Assembly: GCA_023678885.1 (NCBI GenBank)
Contig: CM042985.1
Coordinates: forward strand, 28,902,465 to 28,966,464
Direction of reading: 5' to 3'
Length of the DNA stretch: 64,000 bases
Source: Pogostemon cablin
Taxonomy: Eukaryota; Streptophyta; Magnoliopsida; Lamiales; Lamiaceae
Positions 11,448 through 22,471 of this stretch are shown one piece after another; the first letter of the stretch is position 1, and each line of letters opens with the position of its first letter. Made by a program: the position numbers and the translations under genes. Under the pieces are notes generated by a model. It searched no databases and was not told the DNA's origin. It saw only the letters and a list, made by a program, of their open reading frames with translations.

Positions 11448-12120
11448 TGCTTATAAAGTTCTTAGTATGCTCTGTGGTTGCAGTATAGTCTGACCTTCCA
11501 CATCATAAAAGATTTATAATAGGAAGAGGGTTATTCATTAGGCTAAGGGTGGCATGAAAGAAGTGGAAAAAGCTAGTGGTATAAGGGGGTCAGAAGATCA
11601 GCCGGATACGGTGGCATCTCCTTTCTTGCGGTGAAATACGCCGGACTGTGGCGACAGTGGCATGGCAAGGGGTAGGATTTGCGGGACACGGTTCGGGTGC
11701 TTATAAAGTTCTTAGTATGCTCTGTGGTTGCAGCATAGTCTGACCTTCCACATCAGAAAAGATTTATAATAGGAAGAGGGTTATTCATTAGGCTAAGGAT
11801 GACATGAAAGAAGTGGGAAAAGCTAGTGGCACAAGGGGGTCAGAAGATCAGCCGGATACGGTGGCATCTCCTTTCTTGCGGTGAAATGCGCCGGGCTGTA
11901 GCGACAGTGGCGTGACAAGGGGTAGGGTTTGCGGGACAACAGTTTTAATAGGAAGCGGGTTATTCATTAGGCTAAGGGTGGCATGAAAGAAGTGGGAAAA
12001 GCTAGTGGCACAAGGGGGGTCAGAAGATCAGTCGGATACGGTGGCATCTCCTTTCTTGCGGTGAAATGCGTCGGGCTGTGGCGACAGTGGCGTGGCAAGG
12101 GGTAGGATTTGCGGGACAGT
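11448..12120. repeat. Tandem array of a ~245-bp unit inside the non-coding LTR element
   Basis: The unit runs from GTGCTTATAAAGTTCTTAG through TTTATAATAGGAAG, GGCTAAGGGTGGCATGAAAG, CAGAAGATCAGCCGGATACG to GGCAAGGGGTAGGATTTGC. It is present twice in full (about 11448-11695 and 11697-11945) and once without its first ~70 bp (11945-12117). The copies are very similar, implying recent expansion. Confidence 0.85.
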
Positions 12121-12957
12121 AGTTTTTGACGGAGTTCTTAGACCTGCAGCAATGTGAATTGCTGGGACTCCCGGTGGTAGAGTTGGCTTAACAGCAGCAT
12201 GGATTTTTCCATGGATGTCGGCTCAACGAGGTTTGAAAGGAATGGATTTTTCGGTAATGATTGGTGGCATGGGGAAGCGGCGATTCAACGGGGAAGATGT
12301 CGATGTGGCTTGGTATCGGGTGGCGCTAGATCGGTAAAAAATAGCGTGAATTCAACCGACAAGTGAGAAAACATCGTGAATTCTAGAGGGTTGGAATCGG
12401 CTTCAAGTGACGACACTTTTAGTAGGAAAAGGGTTCGGACAAACCTGGTGTAGTTTGGCGATTAAAGGCAGCAATGCCATGTCGGTACAGACGAGTTTTG
12501 CTCAAGGTGGAGCAATGGTGCGGTAATTACGGTGGAGTAATGGCATGGTAATTACTTACGGTGGAGCAATAGTGACGTTTCTGGTCAAGGAGGAGCTGAT
12601 ACGACAACAGTTCCGAATGTTGAGTTAATATTATTGGGAATCCTTATGGCATCTTCAGTTGTCATGGAAAAGGTGTAATAATATTAGCTGGACCACAATT
12701 TTGTACACGGACATTGACTTGGCAGGTGATGTAGGGTGTGTGGTGGGTGTATATCAATGGCTGATGGACTTTCAGGGGAGCCAAGAGTTGGAAGTAGCAC
12801 TATAAATATCAGCACGTATTTTCGATATGTGCCGCAGAAAATTCTTAGAATGATTTATTCTAAGTGGTCTACTCATATGGTGGAGTAGGATTCTTAGGGT
12901 TGAGAATGATTATCGGTAAAGACAATAAATCTTATTTTATTTTGACAAGGTGGAGAT

Positions 12958-13311
12958 TGTTGGTGTTTTGTCAGAACAAAAGAAGGAATTTTTTCCTTTG
13001 GTTTTTGTCCCACGTCGGGTGGGAGTACAAAGGGGGAGGGGCTCCTTATGCTATTTAAGGAGGCCCCTAGTTTTGATGTTAAGTGCACCAATCAAGTACA
13101 CCTTAATCTTTGTATTTGATTCTAGTTAAAATTTCTTTCTTAGTCAAAGATTTGTAAGAGAAATTCTGTGTGGTTGTAAAAAAATTTCACATAGTGATAT
13201 TTTCTCGATCCCTCCGGTTTTGGAGTTTTCCACGTAAATTCTTGTGTTGTGCTTTTTATGTTCTTCTTTATTTGTCCCTAAGGAATGAATGAGGATCTGC
13301 ATATCCCAACA
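12958..13311 (+). repeat. 3' LTR of the non-coding element
   Basis: It repeats the left LTR with an internal deletion and small changes, for example CACGTCGGGTGGGAG against CACATGAG. It follows the purine run AAGGTGGAGAT. Confidence 0.85.
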
Positions 13312-13705
13312 ATAGAAGCCACCTAAGAAGGCCTACGAAAGCAGACTAACCAATTTGTTGGATCTCTTCCAGTTTCAAACGAGAACGAAGCAAAAGACAT
13401 TTGAGTCTTAGGAAGTAAAGGCTTTCAATTATCCTATTGCTGCTGAAATAAAAATGCTCAATCAGCATATCCATCCATGCATCTGCCGTTTATTATTCAA
13501 CCTTAGAACTATAGAATTCTCATTTATATGATCTTAAATTAATTCAAAGAAAGTGAATTGGTTAAACAGTTTCAATGATTGTTGATGACCAAAGAATCCA
13601 TAAAGGAGGTTTTAACATAAACACATTGTTGAGTAATACTAAAATTAAACCAGCAAAAGAGAAATTTGGGAGAGAAAGAAATCGCTCGGAGGGTGATGAT
13701 AATAA
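13312..13705. other. Non-coding spacer
   Basis: No frame, repeat or RNA gene is visible. It could be 3' flanking sequence of the small minus-strand ORF next to it. Confidence 0.4.
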
Positions 13706-13996
13706 TTAATAACTGTGGCGAGGTGTAATCCAATCCCAGTAATGATGATAACTTAATCCCTGTTTGCTACTACTGCTTCCGAAAACAGCTCCGATGAGCT
13801 TCCGAATCTTGGACGGCGATTTCTTTTGGGAGGTGGCAGGCGGCGGTCGGAAAGATATGGCATAGAGAGAGTTCTTTTGGGTTACGAATGTTTTCTCAGC
13901 GTACGCGTCGGTGGCGGCGTCGCTGATGCTTCTCTGGTCAGTTGGCCACGATTTCATCTCTAAATCCGTGAAATCCTCTACTAGCTGTTTAATCAT
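13706..13996 (-). CDS. Small hypothetical protein, 96 aa, possibly a gene fragment
   Basis: A minus-strand ATG frame of 96 codons with ordinary amino-acid composition. It holds an acidic/polar N-terminus (QLVEDFTDLEMKSWPTDQRS), an Ala/Asp-rich part, a PPPA-SQKKSPSKIRK basic patch, and a Trp/Tyr-rich C-terminus ending near HHYWDWITPRHSY. I do not recognise the family. Just upstream another frame encodes a plausible peptide (CPWFWVERSKEHVDKVFGKK) that runs into this one through a run of seven A on the coding strand. The present ATG may therefore be internal to a longer protein broken by a 1-nt slip. It may be a decayed gene end rather than a gene. Confidence 0.35.
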   Translation of the reverse strand: MIKQLVEDFTDLEMKSWPTDQRSISDAATDAYAEKTFVTQKNSLYAISFRPPPATSQKKSPSKIRKLIGAVFGSSSSKQGLSYHHYWDWITPRHSY

Positions 13997-14480
13997 TTTT
14001 TTCCAAATACTTTATCAACATGTTCTTTACTCCGTTCCACCCAGAACCACGGGCAACCAAATCTACGGCGCGCCGGAGAGATAGTGAAGAAGAATAATAT
14101 GCAGGTAGTTAAATATGCTTTCTCACTAATCGTCCTTTCTCTTCTCTGTCACCCTTTCTCTCCTCCTCTTACTCACCCTCTTTGTTGTGTTTCTCTCCTT
14201 ATTCCGACCTCAGATTAATCGCTTTTGATTGAAGGTCGCACATCTCGGATTCGGAAAAACTAGGGCTTTTGGTTTGCAGTATACACATACCTGACCCAAT
14301 TTTCAGTTTAAGAGATCTGATTCCACCATTTGGGAAAAAAAAGCCTGTTCCGCCTTAGTCATTGTCTTCTATAAAATATGTAGGGTGTGTATTTTAAAAA
14401 TTAAGGGTAGTTTATACTTTTTTAAAATATTAATTTTATTTTTTTAATAATAGAGTGTATACTGAATAGGAAGAGGTGTG
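13997..14480. other. Spacer with pyrimidine-rich stretch
   Basis: Nothing coding is supported. 14135-14175 is rich in CTTTCTCTTCTCTG-type pyrimidine runs and 14390-14460 is AT-rich. Confidence 0.35.
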
Positions 14481-14548
14481 CAAATAAGATGAGCCTTAAA
14501 ATAATTAAATAATTATAATTATGAGTTTTTGAATTAGAATATAAGATA

Positions 14549-14633
14549 TACTCCCTTCATCCCATACTTATCTTCACACTTCTTTTGTAAATTACAAAGG
14601 AAGTGTGAACATAAGTATAAGACATATGGAGTA
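14549..14633. mobile_element. Short Stowaway-type MITE, near-perfect hairpin
   Basis: It begins TACTCCCTTCATCCC and ends with an inverted TATGGAGTA. The middle CTTTTGTAAATTACAAAGG folds back so the whole 85 bp is one hairpin. TA is the target duplication. A close relative lies at 55980-56064. Confidence 0.8.
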
Positions 14634-14880
14634 TATTATTTATTAAAAAAATTAATAATATTAATCAAATCCTATCTATTTTTTAAACAAATCACAGCTA
14701 CCCAATAAAATAATTAAATAATTATAATTATGACTTATAAATTAGAAAATAAGATATTATTTATTAAAAAATTAATAATATTAATCTAATCCTAATCATT
14801 TATTTCTTAAATAAATCTCTGCCACCTATTAAAATAATTAAATAATTATAATTATGTCTTTTTCAAATTAGGAAATAAGA

Positions 14881-15174
14881 TACTCCATCCGTCCCACGTA
14901 TTTTTACCCACTTTTCATTTTAGGGTGTCCCAGGTATTTTTACTCATTCCATATTTGGCAAAAATACATAATATTTTATTACCTACTTTTTACAATCCCA
15001 ACAACTTTAATTACTTTTTTACACTTTATTCATCATTCCCAACAACTTTATTTACTTTTTTTTTTTAAATTACTAATTTATTCATATTTTCTCTTACATT
15101 ATATATTAAAAAAATAAAACGTCTTAATCTCCGTGCCCGTAAAATGGGTAAAAATACCCGGGATGGAGGGAGTA
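14881..15174. mobile_element. Stowaway-type MITE
   Basis: TACTCCATCCGTCCCACG at the left and CGGGATGGAGGGAGTA at the right are the inverted termini. The interior is non-coding and AT-rich. Confidence 0.85.
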
Positions 15175-15256
15175 TTATTTATTAAAAAATTAATAATATT
15201 AATCTAATCCTGACCATCTATGAGCCACCCATTAAAATAATTATTTAATTTAATGT

Positions 15257-15345
15257 TACCAAAGGGTTTAGGGTTTCAGGGGTTTAGGATTTATGGTTGA
15301 TTTTAGGGGATATGATTTTAGGGTTTAGGGTTTAGGCTTTTAGGG
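15257..15345. repeat. Degenerate interstitial telomere-like repeat
   Basis: Several TTTAGGG units, partly mutated, occur in a row (AAGGGTTTAGGGTTTCAGGG, TTTTAGGGTTTAGGGTTTAG). The array is too short and imperfect to be a functional telomere. It lies inside the AT-rich minisatellite. Confidence 0.7.
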
Positions 15346-15649
15346 TTTTATGATTTTTGGCATAATGTTTTCAGAAGGCCAAATCCTGACCATCTATTTC
15401 TTAAGCAAATCTCAGTCACCTAAATAAATCCAATCATGGTCATCTATTTATCAAACAAATCTCAAGTACTCATTAAAATAATTAAATAATTATAATTATG
15501 ACTTTCTCAAATTAAGAAATAAGATATTATTTATTAAAAAATTAATAATATTAATCCAATACTGACCATCTATTTTAAACAAATCTCAATCACACATTAA
15601 AATAATTAAATAACTATAATTATGAATATTTAAATAATTAAATATTAGA

Positions 15650-15907
15650 TTGCCTTTCAAATTCCAAAGAAGGCAGATTCAGTTGATTATGTCCTATGCG
15701 ATGACAATGAATAAGAGTCAGGAACAATCATTGGAGAATGTTGATTTATTCTTGAGAAGGCCCATTTTTAGTCATGGTCAATTGTACGTGGCGGTGTCGA
15801 GATCGACGACTAAAAAAGGTTTGAAAATACTATTGGAAAAGCATAAGGATAGCTCGAGCATAGTATGCAAAAATTATGTTTTCAGAGAAGTCTTCAAAAA
15901 TATTTAA
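15650..15907 (+). pseudogene. C-terminal remnant of a Helitron Rep/helicase (PIF1-like)
   Basis: About 85 codons encode the last part of the PIF1-family helicase of Helitron transposons: a MPFKFQRRQ start region, SYAMTMNKSQEQSLENV (family form TINKSQGQSL, helicase motif V area), then HGQLYVAVSRSTTKKGLKI (motif VI, conserved Arg present) and a closing YVFREVF. The Gly of KSQGQ is Glu here. There is no ATG and nothing upstream encodes the rest, so it is a truncated remnant. The Helitron 3' end (hairpin plus CTRR) was not found with certainty. Confidence 0.8.
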
Positions 15908-17335
15908 TTTAATAGTTCGCAATCTAGTTGTTCTTTATGTGAACAAGGATGATATAACTACTCTGAACTCAATACTTGACATTTTCATATCATCTTTGCT
16001 AAATTAACCATCCAATCTGTCAAGTCAATACTTTGTGGCAATATTTGTCAAAAAAAAAAAAGCTCCTTATGAATTTATTAAGTTGAACTCAATAATATAG
16101 GTGTATTAGTTTTGCAGAATAATAAAATGTTATTGGCTTATCTTTATATAACCGGTTTATGATGTGTCAACTTCTTATTAATCATGTGCTGCTGTGTCAC
16201 CTTATTCTAATTCCTATGATGATTTGTCATCATTAGAATGATCTACGACTGATTTGTCAAATTCTTATAATTTTGATTGTTGGACATTTTATTTAAGTTA
16301 TTATTATTAAGTAATAATATTCGGTGCCATTATCAAGATATCATGGGAGTTTAGGGATTTCATTGCAATTTTAATTGTCTTTTGAACAAACTATCCTCAA
16401 AAGTCAAAACATTATTCTACGGCCGTCGCACTCATTGGTTTTTGGCTTCGACGGACACGCCTCCAACTGTTCGTCTCCGAAAACCGTCAGCTTTAATTCT
16501 TTGTGGCGATTGCGGTGGCCGCCAAGCTCCTCTACTCTGCCGTGGCTGCCGGATAACAGAATCAAAAAATTGGCCGCGCTAGGTACGTCTTCCAGATGTG
16601 ATCCTTCTCTACTTCTCTTAATCATCATACTGGGTGAAATTCTTATTTAAAAAAAAGAGTAAATATATTTCCCATTATTTGCATTAGTTTTGATTGGTTT
16701 AGATGAGAAAATAAGTTAAAAGATGAAAATTGGGAATTGTTTATTTGCCGTAATCTCATTTTGGGGAAGATTCCAACACTGCAACATAGAGCCCATCAAC
16801 CATCTTGCACGGCTGATTTCATATCATTTAGCGATAATTGAAGCTGAACAGGATCAAATGTTTGATCTTTCTTTTGCCCGTTCATTTTTTCTCTTTTTCC
16901 TGTTCATTTTCTCTCTTTTATCAATTTAGAAATTATTATGATTTAGAGAAGATTTTGTTGTAATGTTCCCGTTTTGTTTGTTGGTTAATTTGCAGATTGT
17001 GGACAATGCAAACCCTTATTTTCCTCTCCTCCATCAACGAATAATTTTAATCTCATTGATCGTTTCTTCCGATCACTGATTTGGAAATAAGGTACTACAA
17101 ACTATATCTTTTAATTTTTTTACCTTTTGCATTTGCCATTCCAGTGAACTGCATACTTAATTTAATGGTCTCAATGTTTCAGAATCTATACTTTTGTGAG
17201 TAACTTTTATATATTACTTTTTGTATCATGTATTTATATTTTTAAATTTTCAAGTCACTTTTATAAGAATAGGCCCAAAGAAAAATTTGATGGGTAAAAA
17301 TGCTTGATACAGCAATGAAAAAATCGAACGCACTG
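15908..17335. other. Spacer without a supported gene
   Basis: Short frames near 16375-16640 encode Cys-rich or Ser-rich peptides, but none resembles a known domain and they overlap in three frames. The rest is AT-rich. A GC-richer patch at 16410-16580 could be a leftover first exon of the pseudogene that follows. Confidence 0.35.
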
Positions 17336-17339
17336 AAAA

Positions 17340-17975
17340 GTAAAAATGTCTGCTGGTGCATCCATTCAGGTACTTAAGTTTGTCAAAGTCTGATCAGAAA
17401 ACCAGTTTTCAAGGGATTTCGATTCAAGAAACCAAAAGGGTTATGTTTAATTCATTGGTGAGTCAGAGTATTATTAGTGTTGAGAGTGTGAGCAAAAGAG
17501 AGTCTTGAGATCACAGCTAGAATTGTTGGTGCTGCTAAGTATATTGAGGTTGAAGTTGATAAGCCATTGGGCATGACATTTGGCCAAAAACAAGGTGGTG
17601 GGGTGGTCATCACTGTAAGTAATTAGTATCTATCGTTTGTTCTTACATGCAGTTTGATCAGAGAAATTTTGGTGTTTTATATTCTTGGTATTGATATGAA
17701 ACTTCACTGTAGTATATAGCACATATCAATTACAATGTGTTAGTCATATACATGTATCTACGTATACGTGTGCTGTTAAATTTAGAGAAAGTAATGAAAA
17801 ACGAAAAAATGATTTATGCTACGGAAGGTGGTGAAATGCAGCAAGAGGTGGGCTTAAAGCAAGGGGTTTAGGTACTGTACTCAAGCAGCTTCTTTGGAAA
17901 TGAACTACGGCCAGCTGTTAAGCTTGGCTTCACTAAAACCTGATTTTGTATACTTTGTTGTTAGCACTTAGCAGG
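17340..17975 (+). pseudogene. Decayed PDZ-domain gene copy (ENH1-like chloroplast protein)
   Basis: The stretch near 17525-17614 encodes ITARIVGAAKYIEVEVDKPL followed by GMTFGQKQGGGVVIT, ending at a splice donor (CACT|GTAAGT, 17615). After an intron of about 225 bp and an acceptor (TGCAG, 17841), decayed sequence encodes GLKA and then SSSFFGNELRPAVKLGFTKT and DFVYFVVST in neighbouring frames. This layout matches the PDZ domain of plastid proteins such as Arabidopsis ENH1, which carries a C-terminal rubredoxin; the family name is from memory. At least two frameshifts and stops are present (near 17507, 17865 and 17940) and no rubredoxin CxxC pairs are seen. The intron argues for DNA-level duplication rather than retroposition. 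Confidence 0.6.
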
Positions 17976-19374
17976 TTATTTGATTACTTCTTTGCATCTG
18001 ATTTAGTTTCAAACTTCGGAAATCCTTTTTTTTTACTTTACTTCTTCCAATAGACAGTAAGTCCTTTTCCTCCCCTTTATCCAATCCCTTTCCATTAGAA
18101 CTTTGTACTCATGCTCAAAATTATGACATGGAATCAAGTACGCCTAAATAAGTTTTGGTTGATGGGTTGGGTGAATACTTATCATTTTTGGTGATCCAGT
18201 CTGCAAAACGGTGGTTTGGTTTCTTAAGGAGGTTCCTCACTAAGATTTATATTATAAATGGGATAGATTGTGGTTGGAGAGTAAACTATACTGATAGAGT
18301 GGAAAGATGCTCCACATATAATTATAAATTAATATTATAATTTTGATTTCTATTAACTATTTGGGCAAATAATTGATATGAAGGCTGAATGCTGGGGATT
18401 TTTTTCAAGTCATGAAATGCTTTATACCCAGTTTTTCTTGTGGCCTGTGAGCCATTAAATGCTTTAGTGAAGATTTTTTATTTTTCGCATGATATTTTCT
18501 ATGAGATTTTTACCCGCGTTTATTTGAAACTATTACATTATATATGCTGAACTTGAATAACAATGAGTACTTTTGACTTCACATGATTACATGGTATGGA
18601 ATTGGTGCATATAACCAACTACCAACCTCATCATATGATACATGTCGAGAATGTTGTTGTAGAATTTATTTTGTAGGTTGTTATGATCTGCTTATATGGT
18701 ATGCACTAGAGTCCTTCCAAGGAGTTTCTTCGAGTTCAAAGCAGCTGATTCATACTATCTCTCAGTTTAGTTTTACTGTTGTGGTCCTAGATATATTGAG
18801 GTTTGATGTAACATCTATTCTTTGAGCACTTGCAAAAATTTTCTAGCCATTAGAACAAATTGTCTAGCTTTGTAGCAGCATTTTATCTTTTTTGTTTAAA
18901 ATAATTGCTATACTACCCAATATATATCCTCTTATTTTCATTACAGTACGCCCTCTATAAAATAAATGTCATTTTTTATTTTGTTGTTGCAATTTTGTTA
19001 TTCTGGATATCGTAATTTGATATGTAAAATTTATAAAACCATTTCAGCATTCAGAAGTAGTGGTATGGCCTGCATGGAAGTTTTTTAGGCTTCTAAAAAA
19101 TGGAATAACGCTACCAACTACAAAAAGTGAAAGTTATCTCTAAATAAAACTAATAAATGAAAGTGGTGAATTTCAAATACATAATAATCCAACATGAACC
19201 AACGGTAGATTTAATTTAATAAAAATGCACATAAAATTCAGCCTCAAAACCTTCAATTCAAAATCAAATTATCAGCCAGCAAATGGCCGATTATTAAAAT
19301 TAATAGACAATATAATTTAAAAAAAAAAATGGTTCTCACTTATACATAGAAATGGATATCCATTTCATAAATTA
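17976..19374. other. Spacer, nothing recognised
   Basis: AT-rich. Short frames at 18155-18340 and 18583-18825 have no recognisable homology and look random. Confidence 0.4.
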
Positions 19375-19661
19375 TACTCCATCCGTCCCACATTTATCTT
19401 CACACTTTTCGTTTTCGTCCGTCCCACATTTATCTTTACACCCCAAAAAAGGAAACTTCACATTAACCAACAACCTCAAAAGTTATCTTAATTTCAAAAA
19501 TATCACTCTCACCTAACACACATAACATACTTTACAATTGATTTATTACTTAAAAATACCACAATACCCTTCAAAAGTCAATAAAGTTGGTCAAAAAGCA
19601 ACTTTTCTTAAACTTCGTGTCTACAGTAACTACGAAAACAAATACTGGGACGGAGGGAGTA
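19375..19661. mobile_element. Stowaway-type MITE
   Basis: TACTCCATCCGTCCCACATT at the left, GGGACGGAGGGAGTA at the right. It contains two tandem CGTCCCACATTTATCTT units at the left end. It is related to 56865-57144 through the shared CAACCTCAAAAGTTATCTT interior. Confidence 0.88.
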
Positions 19662-20045
19662 CATTTTTGCGGTCACATACCAATTCTGTATATTCATTAT
19701 AATTGATTTTGGTTCTAAAGTACTGTTATTCGTACATAAAAGGCATTGCTATCTGCTATTTCAAGAGTAATCATCAATTAAAATTTATATTTTGATGATG
19801 TAGAAGGGATGGTGTAAAATATAAAACTAACCATAGTTTATAGAGGTTTTCAATACGTTGAATTAATATTTTTGAAATGAAAATTTAAATAAATGTTGAA
19901 GATAAAGTAATACTCCTATTTTACTCATTAACGGATATTTATTTTGTCATTTTGAACGTTCAGTTTAAAGGTTCAAATTAAAGGTATCAAGTTATTTTTT
20001 TTAAAAGGGCAGTCAGTCTCGCAGTGAGATCATTTTATAATTTTA

Positions 20046-20275
20046 TACTCCCTCCGTCCGCCCGAAAGATGGACATTTTGCCATTTTGGACGTCCGCACC
20101 AAAGGTCCACATTTCCCTTTTTAAACACATGAGATCCACACACTTCACTAATACAATAAATTTATGGGACTCATACACCCCACTAATACAACTACCAACT
20201 ACACATTAAATAATAATACTCTTTAATCCACGTGCAAAAAGCAAATGTCCACCTTTGAGACGGACGGAGGGAGTA
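20046..20275. mobile_element. Stowaway-type MITE
   Basis: TACTCCCTCCGTCCGCCCG at the left and inverted GACGGACGGAGGGAGTA at the right. The interior holds GAGATCCACACACTTCACTAATACAA, shared with copies at 29926 and 56300. Confidence 0.9.
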
Positions 20276-20499
20276 ATTAGTTATAATTTTTTATTAAATT
20301 TTTTTTATTGAATTTATTAGAGATGTTATCATTTTCTTTTAAATGTTATCACATTTTATTTATAATATAATTTGTTTTTGCCTTAGAAAAAGACCTCACA
20401 CATACTTCAAAACTTACTATTAATATAACTAACAACTTTATATAAAATAATAAAAATTAAGGAACTAAATACCTTACCGATGAATAAAAATGACGGATA

Positions 20500-20990
20500 T
20501 AATATTTACTCGAATTTATTTCGTGTACGAAAATGTAACCGTGAGAACAAATATCGTGTAAAATCATTTATTATATTAAATTTTAATTAAATCGTGTAAA
20601 ACCATTTATTATATTAAATTTAATTACTCGATAAATCGAGTAAAAAATTAAGTTACACGATTTAAAATATCATTAATTTCGTGTCAAAATTGAACTCGTA
20701 TGTTTGGCAAAAAAAATAATTGAATTTGAATTGTACTCGAAAATCTATTCAATATTTAAGTCAATTATGTACACGAAAATGAACATAAACCTGCATATTT
20801 TGAACTCGATTGATTACATTGAATTCGAAAATAAAATTAATTCGAGTGCAAAACAATTTACATTCTCACATTTTATACTCGATTTAATCAATATCTTGTA
20901 ACTACTCCTCACTTTTGATTCGAAAAATACAATCAATTGAACACGATTCATCTTCATTTTAGACTCGACATACACTCAGAAATTATCACG
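20500..20990. repeat. Left subterminal ACTCGA/ACACGA motif array
   Basis: More than a dozen copies of (T/A)(A/C)CTCGA and CACGA or their complements occur in under 500 bp, for example TTACTCGAATTTATTTCGTG, ACTCGATAAATCGAGTAA and GAACTCGATTG. The motifs appear in both orientations and are irregularly spaced. Confidence 0.65.
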
Positions 20991-21087
20991 ATATTTTAAC
21001 AAAAAAGAAAAGCATGATATACAAACAACAACAAGTAAAACAAGCAAGTTCTTTCGTGTACTCTTGTTGTCGCGACTCGCCGCCGCA

Positions 21088-21321
21088 ATGGAGAATAGTC
21101 AGCAGCCTGACCTCGACGCTGCCGATGCCGTCCCCCACCACGACGCAGCCGACGTTGACCCCCACCCCCAACCCGAACCCGATGCCCTCCCCCACCCCCC
21201 AACCCGAACCCGACGCCCTCCTCCACCCCCAACCCGAACCCGACACCATCCCCCACCCCGAACGCGATGGAGACGCGGCCTTAGCCGCCCCCACCTCGAA
21301 CCCGACGCCGACAACAGCCAG
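21088..21321 (+). CDS. Probable first exon of the MULE transposase gene (frameshifted, Pro-rich repeats)
   Basis: An ATG in a good context (GCCGCAATGG) begins MENSQQPDLDAADAVPHHDA and runs into tandem 24-30-bp repeats encoding PHPQPEPDALPHP-like units. The exon ends at CCAG|GTATGT, a strong donor. At a C-run near 21195 the frame slips by one: upstream the repeat reads DPHPQPEPDALPHP in one frame, downstream the same repeat and ERDGDAALAAPTSNPTPTTA read in another. Its assignment to the transposase gene rests on position and strand. An acidic/Pro-rich N-terminal extension is not a standard MULE domain. Confidence 0.4.
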
Positions 21322-22471
21322 GTATGTTTGAATTTTTTAGGGTTTTAGATCCAATTTAGATACAATCATAATAATTCGATCTGTATGTATTGACAACAAC
21401 CAGGTATGTATAATTTTATCCAATTTGCATATATGTGTAAGTAATCTGATCCAATTATAATCATTGAAAAAATTCAGATACATGCATGTTTAAATTTAGT
21501 TTGAAACATTGATAATGGAAGTGGGCTACTGATACGTTGATAATCTGTATGTATTCATCTGTTGAAAAAATTCAGTTGGAGTAATGAAGGATGAGAAGCA
21601 TGAGAAAATAATATTTTGGTATCATTGATTTGAAATGATTAGCCCTTTTGCAAATAGGCTAATGTTTGTTATTGTTCTTGAGTAATGAAGGATGAGAAGC
21701 ATGAGAAAATGATAATTTGGAATCTTTGATTTGAAATGATTAGCCCTTTTGCAAATTGGATGATATTTGTTATTGTTCTCTATTCCATTCCTTCTGTAAT
21801 GTTCTTGAATGTGTGTTTACTGGTTCATTAAGGTTAGAGTTTAAGGTAAAAGAGAATGGTCCGAATGGGCAGTAGAGATTGTGTGATTTGAAAGAAAAAA
21901 AAATTCTTACCTAAATATTCTTGGATTGATAGGCTACGCATTGATCACTTCTACCATTCATGCTAGAGGTCTTTATTGAATATATTAAAAAAATCTTTAT
22001 ATTACCTCGTTCTTTTTTTTTTTTTTTTTTTTTTAAACAAGATGGCCCGATCTATATGGAGGTATAGTACTGAAGGAAAAACCGTATTACATTAGTTGTG
22101 CTATTGTGTAAATGATATAATTAGTGGGTCGTGAATTTGGTTGACTTCTTGTAGAAGATGGATTTTGAGAGTAGGTCCTTTTTTGTATGTGCCTACCGTA
22201 TTAAAGTAGTTGTGCTGTTGTGTTAAATGATATAAGTAGTGGTTCTTGATTTTGGTTGACTTGTTGTAGAAGATGGATGTATATGAATAGCTAGGTTCTT
22301 TTTTGTATGTGCCTAAATCAACAGGACCGGTCCTATAATATAATTTAAGGGGATTTGTACAAAAAAAAAATTGATGAATTTTATTTTCCTAAAAGATACA
22401 AAATAAATAAAATTAAAATGAGATAAATTAAGACTAAAGTGTAAAAAATTGTGAGAAAATGGGTATCGTGA

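Larger units (their letters stand above)
11002..13311 (+). mobile_element. Non-coding LTR retrotransposon (LARD/TRIM-like)
   Basis: A 423-bp left LTR and a 354-bp right LTR share TGTTGGTGTTTTGTC at the start and a TATCCCAA(A)CA end. Target duplications are ATAGG (10997-11001) and ATAGA (13312-13316), four of five bases alike. A tRNA-Met primer site follows the left LTR and a short purine run (AAGGTGGAGAT) precedes the right one. The 1.5-kb interior has no gag or pol and consists largely of a tandem array, so the element must rely on a partner. A promoter-like TATTTAAGGAGG follows the CTCCTTATACTA region in both LTRs. Confidence 0.85.
14480..15645. repeat. AT-rich minisatellite, about five copies interrupted by MITEs
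   Basis: A unit of about 120-130 bp recurs: TTAAAATAATTAAATAATTATAATTATG, then AAATAAGATATTATTTATTAAAAAATTAATAATATTAATC, then CCTGACCATCTATTT...AAACAAATCTCA. Copies begin near 14497, 14703, 14827, 15473 and 15595, with partial copies between. Two Stowaway-type MITEs and a telomere-like stretch interrupt the array. It ends directly before the Helitron helicase remnant. Confidence 0.8.

Noticed and set aside
15257..15345. Telomere or chromosome end
   Set aside because: Only a few degenerate TTTAGGG units, with genes and transposons on both sides.
16375..16650. Three overlapping frames near a GC-richer patch
   Set aside because: No frame is favoured by composition or homology. At most a leftover exon of the PDZ pseudogene.
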